A DNA stretch of 55,487 nucleotides from a virus: positions 1 through 55,487 of the IMG/VR virus record IMGVR_UViG_3300042731_007552. One strand, given 5' to 3'. A program made the position numbers and the translations under genes. Of this stretch, positions 24,636 through 32,240 are shown in pieces; positions within the stretch are counted from its first letter, which is position 1; every line of letters begins with the position of its first letter. The notes beneath the pieces are model-generated. The model was not told the DNA's origin, made no database searches, and worked only from the letters and a program-made list of their open reading frames with translations.

Positions 24636-24727
24636 GGTTAATATTTAATATTAAAACTCGTCAAGCGGCTTAAATGCTGGCACCTCGGGCGAAATGCTCG
24701 ATAATAGTAGATAAAATAAACATAGCT
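24604..24727 (+). ncRNA. Candidate tracrRNA of the Cas12f locus
   Basis: The segment overlaps the end of cas12f and is far less AT-rich than its surroundings. Stems can be drawn: GGCTG/CAGCC at 24611-24625, GAGGT (24634) with ACCTC (24682), and CGGGC/GCTCG at 24686-24700. TAATAGTA at 24702-24709 is perfectly complementary to TACTATTA in both repeats and could be the anti-repeat. The position between effector and array, with a structured RNA, matches type V-F tracrRNAs. The exact 5' and 3' ends are unknown. Confidence 0.65.
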
Positions 24728-24825
24728 AGTTTAAACTTGAATATAGTACTATTAGAAGGAATGAGAAAAATATTATTGAATTTAAGCTCTCAAAGTTTAA
24801 ACTTAACAATAGTACTATTAGAAGG
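24728..24825 (+). CRISPR. Mini-CRISPR array: two repeats, one spacer
   Basis: The 32-base repeat cores lie at 24728-24759 and 24794-24825 and differ at 3 positions near the middle. Each contains the palindromes AGTTTAAACT and ATAGTACTAT and ends TTAGAAGG. The first copy continues GAAGGAATGAGAA, resembling the GAAGGAATG end of known type V-F repeats, so its functional repeat may reach about 24767. The spacer is 34 bases (24760-24793), or about 26 if the longer repeat is used. It is AT-rich, and I saw no match elsewhere in the window by eye. The second repeat looks like a degenerate terminal copy. Confidence 0.8.
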
Positions 24826-24840
24826 TTATATATATTGATT

Positions 24841-25230
24841 TTAAAATTTAAATGTATCGCAATCATCAAATCCAACATATTTTCTACTTTTAACTATTTC
24901 AATAAAATCAATAATATTTAATCTGCGATATTCCTTTTTTTGATAAAAATAGATAAGAAAGAATGCTTCTAACCCGGCATTGTGACAGGCTAATAAATTT
25001 TTAGCCTGTTTTATATCTTTGTTTAATATTTTCCATTTTGCACTATGTGTTTCTTTAGCATCAAAAACATATTTATGATCCTTTGTAAATATTTCATAAT
25101 CAAATGGCTCACCGCCAATATATTTACCATTGAACAATCTATTTGGATGATTCTTATGTGCATGCCCAAGCTTGTTATCGTTTATATATTTAATTAGTTT
25201 ATCTATTTGGTATTCAAAATCATTTTTCAT
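24841..25230 (-). CDS. RecU-like Holliday junction resolvase
   Basis: The protein has 129 aa. The nuclease core reads GEPFDYEIFTKDHKYVFDAKETHSAKW: aspartate, then D-x-K, as in PD-(D/E)XK nucleases of the RecU/PBP-related-factor family. KQAKNLLACHNAGLEAFFLIYFYQ follows, a typical RecU helix-strand. It resolves recombination junctions during phage DNA replication and packaging. It is convergent with the CRISPR array, its stop lying 15 bases from the second repeat. It follows the helicase gene on the minus strand. Confidence 0.7.
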   Translation of the reverse strand: MKNDFEYQIDKLIKYINDNKLGHAHKNHPNRLFNGKYIGGEPFDYEIFTKDHKYVFDAKETHSAKWKILNKDIKQAKNLLACHNAGLEAFFLIYFYQKKEYRRLNIIDFIEIVKSRKYVGFDDCDTFKF

Positions 25231-25304
25231 TTTTAGCGCTCCAATACAAAAATCTCCAACAGAGTTGAAGATTTATAATAGTATTAAATATTTAAAGAGT
25301 AACT
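25231..25304. other. Intergenic hairpin and orphan leader
   Basis: AAATCTCCAAC and GTTGAAGATTT form an imperfect hairpin just after the helicase stop in the direction of minus transcription. On the + strand TATAATAGTATTAAATATTTAAAGAG copies the common promoter-leader of this genome. It points into the helicase end with no gene behind it, so it may be a relic or an antisense promoter. Confidence 0.45.
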
Positions 25305-28300
25305 TTATTTTACCATTACCCTGTTTAAAATACAACAAGCTTCTAATTTATTTAAATTATCCATTCCTTTAAATTTCTTGAATTTTCTTTTTATCAATTT
25401 TAGTTGTTTTTCAGTTGCTGGAGCTTGCCCCCATCTTTTTATGCTGCTAAGATTCCATAAAGCTTTTTCATTCATATGATTCTTTTGCAGATATAGAAAC
25501 AACCAATCAATTGCTTTTTGCATTTTTACTTTGGTTCCATGTTTAGTTCTAGTATATCCAAGCTCGTCAGGTGCAGGTATTTCAAATGTTTGACTTGGTA
25601 TACTCAATCTCATTGATCCATTTGGCATTTTGAAAAAGTTTATATCATGTGTATTATATTCCATTTCTTTTGCCCATAAATCAACGATTTTAACATTTTT
25701 AATCCAGCACTCTGGTGTATCAGAAGCTGCAATAATTTTGTTTTCTAAATCAAATAAATCTCCTTCAATTTCATTTTCTTTGTCTTGATCCACGTTTTGC
25801 ATATCCAAACCAATTAAACTTGGAGCCGTACACATATTCAAGTTGGACACTCCAACACAATCTAATAATAATAATTTTTCTTTTCCAGGTGATAGTCTTA
25901 AACCTCTTCCTATCATTTGACATTGACCCATTATAGTTACCTTCCCATTTCTTCTTGTTATTATTGTTCCAATATCGTTTTCTATACACCAACAATTTTC
26001 ATTTTTATAATTTTCTATTTCAAATTTTGGTCGTTTATCATAATGACTACTTAAATGTTTTATCTCTTGTTTTTTTATATGTATTGTATATACTTCTGTT
26101 CCATAATTACTTTTAAATGTCCTAACATTTGCCTTATATCCTCTTGTTATACAAGCAATTTGCAATTTTTCAATAAATTCTTTTTTACCTTTAGTTATAT
26201 CTATGCTTCTTTTAACCCAATTTTTAGGAATATATTTATTACCGTCAGCTTTGTTGCAAGTTTTTAAAAATATTTCGAATTGCCTGTTGCTCATATCCCA
26301 TAATTTATCTGTATAAAAATATTTGCTAAGATATTCCCAGCCTCTAAGATTTTTATCTCTTCCTCTAGGTTTTCCTTTTGAAATTGTAAATATATAGTGT
26401 TCTCTATATTTTGAAAAATTAGTCGAATCTTTTTTTAAAATTTTATTATATTTCATACCACATTCATTTATACATTCTTCTATTTCATTAACAAAATTTA
26501 TATTTTTTTTAGATTGGGTTATGTTAATAGCATTGTTATGTTTATTTATATTTCCATCTGTCATAGTCCATGCTATAAATTTTATTTCATGGTCATACAA
26601 ATTTATACCATTATAATTATAATATCCTGATACGGGTACGAAAAAACCATCTTTCATTTTTGTTAAATTTTCAGCCTTAGTTATTCTTAATTCTTTTTTA
26701 CGCCTGGTACAATATATCATTCTATGTTTATTGGTAACTCTTATATCAATATAATTAGATTTAATACCAACATAATTTTCGCCAATATTTATTTTACGGT
26801 TTATGTATCCTTTTATATTTTTATATTTTATTTCTTTTGTTTTTATATCAAATGTTGCTGTTTTGTCGTTTTCTATATTTATTGTTTTATGATTTTTCCA
26901 TCCGTTGTCGGTTAATATTTCGGTATCATAATCAATACAATATAATGATTTATTTTTAGTAGGTCGTGCCATTATAATTGTCTCTATCAAAGGAATATTA
27001 GTTCCTTCTGTAAATATCATACAATTTACAATTACTGGAATTTCTCTATTTGTAAATTTATCAATTATGTCTTGCCTGTTTTTTGTTTCGGCGCTTATTA
27101 CTACAGCACCATCTATTTTTTCAGCAATGTTTTCAGCATGATCCACAGTTGTTGCAAATATTAAAGTTTGTCCACGAGCATATTTTTCATAAGCTTCTTT
27201 AATCTGTTCATTTGCTTCTTCAATATTTACTTTTTTGTCTAATGATTCAAGCGTGAAGTCTTTGCTATGCTGCCTTATGCCTCTAAGATCATATTTGATA
27301 TTGACTCTTTTGCATTCAATACCAGATAGATATTTATTTTGTATACCCCATTTCAAATCCTTTTCAAATATGATATCATCGAATATATCAGATAAACCAA
27401 CCTTATCATTTCTGTTTGGAGTAGCTGTAAATCCTAACAATAATCTAGGATTAAAATACTCAATGATTTTTTTGTATGTTTTAGCACTACTATGATGGCA
27501 ATTATGTACAAGTATTTTATCTACAAAATAATTATTATTATCTTTTACTTCGATATTATAGACATAACTATTTGGACACAATCCTCCAAATTTTCCGTCA
27601 CTTGTTCGTTTTTGAATCTTAATATTTTCCACCCTAATCCATTCAAAAACAACTCTTTCTTTTTGTCTTGCTTTTGTCTTTCTAAAGCACAATGACTGTT
27701 TCCATCTATTTCTATTGCTATCATTTTTGTTGGTATTGCTATGTCTATTTTGTAGCAAGTTGGATATCCATTTCCTCTTTTTATTTTCGTTGGTATTGGA
27801 TATTCTGAATATGGATAAAAATCTTTTAAAGCAATTAACATTTTTTGTTGTGTAACTGTTAGACCTGTTCCATTTCCACATCTTATTTTTGGGCAATGTC
27901 CTATTTCTTTTAATCTCTTTGATACTTTTTCTCTTACTTCTTTTCTTGACATTGGATTGTTTTGTTTCATTCTTTCTGATGCATATTTTTTGTTTGTTTT
28001 TACCATAAAGTAACTTGATTTTTTTCCTAAACATTCTTTTGAGCAATATACATATTTGTGTCTTTTTTTTAATTTTTTTATAACATTTTTCCCACATATA
28101 ATACACTTCATCATTATTATTTAATTTTGCAGCTTGTTTATATCCTTCTTTTGTATAAAAAGGATGTCCACCAGTGCAAATTATCTCCTTTCCATTTGAT
28201 AATTTTACAACAACTATATTTTTTGGTTTTGATTTGAAAGTATTTATTACTTCTTTTTTTTCTATGGTATTCGTCTTATGATTGTATGATGTTATTATAT

Positions 28301-29726
28301 CACCACACTTGATTTTTTCAATAGGAACATTGTCAATCAATGTACCTTTTGGAAAACATTCATCAACTACAATAATTTCAAAATCGTCATTTTTGAAATT
28401 GTCAAGTCGATTTACCAAACTCTGTACACTTGCAGATATGACACGTTCTCCGTTACTTGTTTCTTTACCAAGTTCGATGCCATAGCTGCAAGTGAAATAT
28501 TTTTTTGGCTGATATACTAATTCTTGTCTATGACTTAATATTAGCATTCTTCCTTCTATGTGATTAATTAATTGTGAAAATATAACAGTATTATGAACAA
28601 CTGTAAAATCGTACAACAAAAACATTCTGTCATTGCCTTCTATTTCGAAACCATAATAATTATCAATGTCTTTTTTTATTACTTTTATTCCAGTCATAAG
28701 ATTTTTTTTATTAGGTTTGTTAATAGCCTGTTTCCTTTTTATTTTTGTTGGAATTTCTTTTGTTAAACCTGAAATATTTAATCTATAATAATTTTTATTA
28801 TATTTTTTAACATATTTTAACAACTCACTACACGAAAATCCAAGACTTCTTGCTATGAACGCAACATCACATGCAATATGCTTATATTTTGTAGTAAATT
28901 CAAATGTTGTATTGTCCTTATGTAAATATCCATCACTATCAAGTAAACCTGCGAGTAATTCGAGTCTTACTTTTCGTGAATTTATTTTATAATTTTTTGG
29001 AATATGTTTGTTATTGAATAAATTTTCTTTGAAATATTTTCTTAATATTATTCTTTTATAATTAGATGTTAAATGATACATTTTTGATTTATTATTTTTT
29101 TGATTTTCAATTCTAATATTAAGATTATTCTTTTCAGAAAAATAATTTAAATAATTTACAATTTCAATATCAGGAGTACATATTGACAAACTTTTGTTAT
29201 TTCCATCTCCTAACCACAGTCCTAAAAAATATGGTTCTATTTTTGGTTCATTGTGTTCCCAATCTATTTTTGAAGAAAATCCTTTCATAACATGCTTAAA
29301 TGTTTTACTGCACTTTATATAATCATTAACTTTTATATTGCATATATCATTATTTGTGTATTTTTTTCCATTAATGTCATATACATATTTTTTAGTATTA
29401 TTCCCAATTCCTGTACATTTTAGGCTAAGTATGTGACTTTCATTTACTGTATATGATTTTTTTTTGTTTTGTTTCACTTCATACATTTGTTCTTTGCCTC
29501 TTGCTAATGATATAACTTTTCTAGGTTTATTGTCCCAACCCATTAATATATCATTAACTTTTATATCTTGGACTTTTTTTATTGTCCCATCATACATTAA
29601 TATTTCTGTATCTTTACAAAAACATTTACCCAATCCAGTTGCTAGTTGTACAAGATAGTTACCTGGATGTTGTTTTAAAATTGTATCAATGCATTCTTGT
29701 TGATATGGTCTGAGTTTAATGTTCAT
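25305..29726 (-). CDS. DEAD/DEAH helicase with three inteins
   Basis: The precursor has 1473 aa; removing three inteins leaves 503 aa. The exteins form a superfamily 2 helicase: motif I ATGLGK|T, Ia LILSHRQELV, II VVDE|CHHS, III GFTATPNR, IV TLIFATTVDHAEN, V TEGTNIPLIETIIMARP and VI |CQMIGRGLR. Inteins occupy residues 35-379, 457-742 and 930-1268, each splitting a catalytic motif, so an unspliced protein should be inactive. The mature enzyme resembles phage UvsW/XPB-like helicases acting in replication or recombination. Its start overlaps the KilA-N gene by 11 bases. The RecU-like gene follows. Confidence 0.92.
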   Translation of the reverse strand: MNIKLRPYQQECIDTILKQHPGNYLVQLATGLGKCFCKDTEILMYDGTIKKVQDIKVNDILMGWDNKPRKVISLARGKEQMYEVKQNKKKSYTVNESHILSLKCTGIGNNTKKYVYDINGKKYTNNDICNIKVNDYIKCSKTFKHVMKGFSSKIDWEHNEPKIEPYFLGLWLGDGNNKSLSICTPDIEIVNYLNYFSEKNNLNIRIENQKNNKSKMYHLTSNYKRIILRKYFKENLFNNKHIPKNYKINSRKVRLELLAGLLDSDGYLHKDNTTFEFTTKYKHIACDVAFIARSLGFSCSELLKYVKKYNKNYYRLNISGLTKEIPTKIKRKQAINKPNKKNLMTGIKVIKKDIDNYYGFEIEGNDRMFLLYDFTVVHNTVIFSQLINHIEGRMLILSHRQELVYQPKKYFTCSYGIELGKETSNGERVISASVQSLVNRLDNFKNDDFEIIVVDECFPKGTLIDNVPIEKIKCGDIITSYNHKTNTIEKKEVINTFKSKPKNIVVVKLSNGKEIICTGGHPFYTKEGYKQAAKLNNNDEVYYMWEKCYKKIKKKTQICILLKRMFRKKIKLLYGKNKQKICIRKNETKQSNVKKRSKRKSIKEIKRNRTLPKNKMWKWNRSNSYTTKNVNCFKRFLSIFRISNTNENKKRKWISNLLQNRHSNTNKNDSNRNRWKQSLCFRKTKARQKERVVFEWIRVENIKIQKRTSDGKFGGLCPNSYVYNIEVKDNNNYFVDKILVHNCHHSSAKTYKKIIEYFNPRLLLGFTATPNRNDKVGLSDIFDDIIFEKDLKWGIQNKYLSGIECKRVNIKYDLRGIRQHSKDFTLESLDKKVNIEEANEQIKEAYEKYARGQTLIFATTVDHAENIAEKIDGAVVISAETKNRQDIIDKFTNREIPVIVNCMIFTEGTNIPLIETIIMARPTKNKSLYCIDYDTEILTDNGWKNHKTINIENDKTATFDIKTKEIKYKNIKGYINRKINIGENYVGIKSNYIDIRVTNKHRMIYCTRRKKELRITKAENLTKMKDGFFVPVSGYYNYNGINLYDHEIKFIAWTMTDGNINKHNNAINITQSKKNINFVNEIEECINECGMKYNKILKKDSTNFSKYREHYIFTISKGKPRGRDKNLRGWEYLSKYFYTDKLWDMSNRQFEIFLKTCNKADGNKYIPKNWVKRSIDITKGKKEFIEKLQIACITRGYKANVRTFKSNYGTEVYTIHIKKQEIKHLSSHYDKRPKFEIENYKNENCWCIENDIGTIITRRNGKVTIMGQCQMIGRGLRLSPGKEKLLLLDCVGVSNLNMCTAPSLIGLDMQNVDQDKENEIEGDLFDLENKIIAASDTPECWIKNVKIVDLWAKEMEYNTHDINFFKMPNGSMRLSIPSQTFEIPAPDELGYTRTKHGTKVKMQKAIDWLFLYLQKNHMNEKALWNLSSIKRWGQAPATEKQLKLIKRKFKKFKGMDNLNKLEACCILNRVMVK
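25923..26939 (-). mobile_element. Intein 3 in helicase motif VI (339 aa)
   Basis: It starts at Cys930 (CIDYDTEILTDNGW, block A), has a TNKHRM block B, a central endonuclease-like region with FIAWTMTDGNINK and FLKTCNKADGN (LAGLIDADG-like halves), and ends NGKVTIMGQ followed by Cys1269. The last residue is Gln instead of Asn. Gln-ended inteins are known but rare, and they splice through the same chemistry with glutamine cyclisation. Confidence 0.85.
27501..28358 (-). mobile_element. Intein 2 in helicase motif II (286 aa), with nested gene
   Basis: It begins at Cys457 (CFPKGTLIDNVPIEKIKCGD), has GGHPFYT as block B, and ends YVYNIEVKDNNNYFVDKILVHN before Cys743. Between the splicing blocks the frame reads as low-complexity Lys, Arg, Asn and Ser. 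This is because the DNA there encodes a homing endonuclease in the +1 frame (27545-28114). The splicing frame nevertheless has no stop over 190 codons. Confidence 0.88.
27545..28114 (-). CDS. Vsr-like homing endonuclease nested out of frame in intein 2
   Basis: The protein has 189 aa in the +1 frame relative to the intein, from ATG 28114 (or 28111) with no clear ribosome site. C4, C7, C24 and C28 form a zinc knuckle. NPMSRKEVREKVSKRLKE resembles a NUMOD3 DNA-binding helix. YKIDIAIP, IAIEIDGNSH and LGWKILRFKNEQV form the Vsr/DUF559-like nuclease with D124, E135, D137 and H141, matching the EDxHD homing endonuclease family found with phage split inteins. The protein sequence is coherent while the overlapping intein linker is not, so this frame carries the endonuclease. 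Its end overlaps intein block F. Confidence 0.85.
   Translation of the reverse strand: MMKCIICGKNVIKKLKKRHKYVYCSKECLGKKSSYFMVKTNKKYASERMKQNNPMSRKEVREKVSKRLKEIGHCPKIRCGNGTGLTVTQQKMLIALKDFYPYSEYPIPTKIKRGNGYPTCYKIDIAIPTKMIAIEIDGNSHCALERQKQDKKKELFLNGLGWKILRFKNEQVTENLEDCVQIVMSIISK
28590..29624 (-). mobile_element. Intein 1 in helicase motif I (345 aa)
   Basis: It starts at Cys35 (CFCKDTEILMYDGTIKKVQD) inside the Walker A loop, has NESHILSL as block B, LAGLIDADG-type motifs FLGLWLGDG and LLAGLLDSDG, and ends YDFTVVHN before Thr380. It is a full bifunctional intein with an in-frame DOD endonuclease, probably still mobile. Confidence 0.92.
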
Positions 29727-30336
29727 TATCTACTCCTTTCAATATTCCGATTCTAACTGCCTCTGTTAAAGGCAAAATATCTGCTAGTAAGGCAATGTTT
29801 TCATGGATTTTATCTCTTTTTGATAATATTTTCTCATCTGCTTTTTGCCAGTCATTCCATTCATTTATTCCACATGCTTTTTGTATTTTTATTGAAACTT
29901 TTTGTATAAACTTGTTAAATTCTCTTTTGTTACCATATTTATTGTATAATGCCCCACTCATTTTTTTGAAACTATCACCACTATCATTTCTATATTTCAG
30001 TAAATGATCATATAACCATTCATAAGTTTCAATTTTTAATTTTGGTGAAATAGCTAATGCAATATCAATAAATAAAAATGGATGAACCCATGTATGTTTT
30101 CCTCTGCCTCTGCCAGATATTTTAACTTTCCCATATTTTTCTTCCAATGCTTTAACAAACTCCTTTGTTTTTTTATTTCTAAACCATTCTGGAAGATTAA
30201 AATTGTCAAATCCGTTCAACATCCTCCATTCATTTCCTGCTTTTACCAAATCAGTTGCTGATAAAAAAGTTGTTTTTGATTTTTGAGAAATCTCATATCC
30301 AAATAGTTTTCGTTTCATTGTTACCTCTGTTTTCAT
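29716..30336 (-). CDS. KilA-N domain protein
   Basis: The protein has 206 aa from ATG 30336 after AAAGGAG. Residues 5-110 match the KilA-N DNA-binding domain: FLSATDLVKAGNEWRMLNGFDNF, then GRGRGKHTWVHPFLFIDIALAISPKLKIETYEWL. The C-terminal 90 residues are helical and charged. KilA-N proteins of phages act in antirepression and DNA-level regulation. It is translationally coupled to the next genes, with 11- and 4-base overlaps. Confidence 0.85.
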   Translation of the reverse strand: MKTEVTMKRKLFGYEISQKSKTTFLSATDLVKAGNEWRMLNGFDNFNLPEWFRNKKTKEFVKALEEKYGKVKISGRGRGKHTWVHPFLFIDIALAISPKLKIETYEWLYDHLLKYRNDSGDSFKKMSGALYNKYGNKREFNKFIQKVSIKIQKACGINEWNDWQKADEKILSKRDKIHENIALLADILPLTEAVRIGILKGVDNEH

Positions 30337-30980
30337 AAATAAACTCCTTTATATTTTAAATATTTATTAAAAATTATAGAAATTGCCTCAATATTACTCA
30401 TATTATCTTTTATACGTATTATCTTATAACCATTGTTTATAATATATTTTTCTCTAAGTTCTTCTTGTTTTTTATCATAATTATCATGGAAAATTTCATC
30501 ATATTCTATCACTAACTTGGAATCTATTAAAAAATCTACAATATATGTATCGATTGTAACCTGTGATTCTACTGCAATATTAAATGGCTTAAAGAATAAT
30601 AATAAATCATCTTTGAAATTATTTTCTTTTCTAGTTAAAGATAGTAAAATATTATTATTTATCATATTATGTTTTTTCAATTCCGCTAAAATATTATTTT
30701 TGTCTGTCATTGTTAATCTTAATGTTTTTTGTAAAAATTCAACTACGCCATCTCCATTAACTAAAATTTTTCTTTTTCTTTTGTCATCTGCATCTCTTTT
30801 TTTAACATAATTATATTTAGATATATAAGATAATTCACGATGTACATTACAATTACTAGAATAATTACCAATTACTAATAAAAAAAATTTAAAATCTAAA
30901 TATTTTTTGTTCTCATATTCTATAATTTTTAAATTAAAATTTGTAAAACTTGTATTTATATTGAACAATTTATTATACAC
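30333..30980 (-). CDS. Bro-like/Vsr-like nuclease fusion protein
   Basis: The protein has 215 aa; GTG 30980 touches AAAGGAG, and a TTG at 30968 is an alternative with better spacing. The N-terminal part resembles phage antirepressor or MSV199-type DNA-binding domains (YLDFKFFLLVIGNYSSNCNVHRELSYI). The C-terminal part reads VESQVTIDTYIVDFLIDSKLVIEYDEIFHDN followed by EELREKYIINNGYKIIRI, a Vsr/DUF559-like PD-(D/E)XK nuclease. It is the first gene of the operon through the helicase. It might be a stand-alone homing or regulatory nuclease. Confidence 0.65.
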   Translation of the reverse strand: MYNKLFNINTSFTNFNLKIIEYENKKYLDFKFFLLVIGNYSSNCNVHRELSYISKYNYVKKRDADDKRKRKILVNGDGVVEFLQKTLRLTMTDKNNILAELKKHNMINNNILLSLTRKENNFKDDLLLFFKPFNIAVESQVTIDTYIVDFLIDSKLVIEYDEIFHDNYDKKQEELREKYIINNGYKIIRIKDNMSNIEAISIIFNKYLKYKGVYL

Positions 30981-31006
30981 CTCCTTTTTTTACTGTATTA
31001 TAATTT

Positions 31007-31035
31007 ATTGTACTACATTTTTTGATACTGTTCAA
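31007..31035 (-). promoter_or_regulatory. Promoter of the nuclease-KilA-N-helicase operon
   Basis: TTGAAC, 17 bp and TACAAT on the minus strand lie about 27 bp upstream of the first gene. It lacks the TAAGTATAATG operator. Confidence 0.55.
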
Positions 31036-31071
31036 TACTTTTGCACAAAACAATACATGTTTTAATAAAAT

Positions 31072-31100
31072 AAGACCCGCATTTTATTAATGCGAGTCTT
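31072..31100. terminator. Terminator downstream of thyX
   Basis: AAGACCCGCATT and AATGCGAGTCTT form a stem with one mismatch, flanked by T-runs on both sides. The adjacent motif CTTTAAGTGGGA recurs at 38659-38673 downstream of the radical SAM gene. Confidence 0.75.
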
Positions 31101-31121
31101 TTTCTTTAAGTGGGAATATAG

Positions 31122-31628
31122 TTATTTATAATATCCACATGATTCAAATTCTGGACAAAATCCTCGATATTCACATTCACGTTTACATACACTAAATAAT
31201 TCTGGTTCATATTCATATATTTTTTGTAGTATATTTTGCCATATTTCTCTTGTTTCTTTTGCTGCTTTATTGCATAATCTTTTTCTAGAAATATTTATAA
31301 AAGCTTGTGCGTTTGCTTCAAATTCCCAGTCTACTAAATTATCTTGTGATAATTTAGTTCTATCTACATTTGTCCTATCTGTTCTTTGTGTACTTATAAA
31401 GTGCTCTATACCTATTTTATGTCTTACAAAGTGCATTGCAATCCAATAAGGAATATCATATACTTTTATATTAAGTTTGATCTTTCTTATGACACTATGC
31501 TCTGCCAATAATATTCTTCTCTTCCATATTTTGCTTGGATAAACAGTGCTTTCTTTTTTTATTGTTGTCAGAGCTGCATCTTTTACTTCTTGCCAATAAT
31601 CTTTGTAATTTATTACTTTTATTTGCAT
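31122..31628 (-). CDS. thyX: ThyX-like flavin-dependent thymidylate synthase
   Basis: The protein has 168 aa. RHKIGIEHFISTQRTDR (residues 69-85) is a variant of the ThyX signature RHRxxS...SxR, preceded by a helix with LLAEHSVIRKIKLNIKV and WIAMHFV. Four C-terminal cysteines (CKRECEYRGFCPEFESC) are unusual and might bind metal. At 168 aa it is shorter than bacterial ThyX. It would supply dTMP for phage DNA synthesis, which suits an AT-rich genome. Confidence 0.75.
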   Translation of the reverse strand: MQIKVINYKDYWQEVKDAALTTIKKESTVYPSKIWKRRILLAEHSVIRKIKLNIKVYDIPYWIAMHFVRHKIGIEHFISTQRTDRTNVDRTKLSQDNLVDWEFEANAQAFINISRKRLCNKAAKETREIWQNILQKIYEYEPELFSVCKRECEYRGFCPEFESCGYYK

Positions 31629-31646
31629 TTTAATTCACATCCTTAA

Positions 31647-31820
31647 TTATATATACTTTAATAATACAATTATTGAAGTAATACAAAATGAAAAACACAT
31701 TGCTTTTAATCCAAATATACAAATTTCAATAGCAATTAATATAATACTCACCAAAATGACAAGTAGTATAAAGTATTTTTCAATAAAATCTAATATACTG
31801 TCAAATTTATTTTTATACAT
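31647..31820 (-). CDS. Small membrane protein
   Basis: The protein has 57 aa from ATG 31820, four bases after GGAGGTGT. Two hydrophobic stretches (ILLVILVSIILIAIEICIFG and MCFSFCITSIIVLLKYI) make up most of the protein. It lies between a HAD phosphatase gene and thyX. The function is unknown. Confidence 0.6.
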   Translation of the reverse strand: MYKNKFDSILDFIEKYFILLVILVSIILIAIEICIFGLKAMCFSFCITSIIVLLKYI

Positions 31821-31880
31821 TTTTACACCTCCTTTGCCAGTTCTGCACATCCAATTTCTTTTAAAAATTCTGTAAAAATT

Positions 31881-32240
31881 TTATCTTTTCCCTATCCATG
31901 GAACAAAATAATCTATTTTTGTTTTCAATGTATCTGCATCTCCCTTGAAACAAATACATCTATCATCTATTGTCAAAAATGCTGGAGGCTTTTTATCAAC
32001 AACATCATCAAAATATATTTCATGTTCTTTACAATATTTTTTAATTGCTTCTATACCTTCTTTTTTTATACATCTACTAGAATAAATTATTATTTTATAA
32101 TCATTTCTCAAACTTTCGATTGCCTCTTTTATTCCTTTTACTGGTTTATCTGGTATAACATCTATCCCTTGCCACCCACTTTTATATGAATGAACAACTC
32201 CATCAAAATCAAATAATAATGTTTTTTTATAAATTTTCAT
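31881..32240 (-). CDS. HAD-like phosphatase
   Basis: The protein is about 119 aa from ATG 32240; an in-frame ATG at 32249 lies inside the ribosome-site region. The HAD motifs are LLFDFDGVVHSY (nucleophile DxD), IIIYSSR (motif II) and the lysine and aspartates of VDKKPPAFLTIDDR. It is a compact phage version without a large cap. It probably dephosphorylates a nucleotide or nucleic-acid end; the substrate is unknown. Its start overlaps the extended reading frame of the gene before it. Confidence 0.75.
   Translation of the reverse strand: MKIYKKTLLFDFDGVVHSYKSGWQGIDVIPDKPVKGIKEAIESLRNDYKIIIYSSRCIKKEGIEAIKKYCKEHEIYFDDVVDKKPPAFLTIDDRCICFKGDADTLKTKIDYFVPWIGKR

Noticed and set aside
24660-24700. 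Stems read as a riboswitch
   Set aside because: No known aptamer was recognized and the position between Cas12f and the repeats fits a tracrRNA better.
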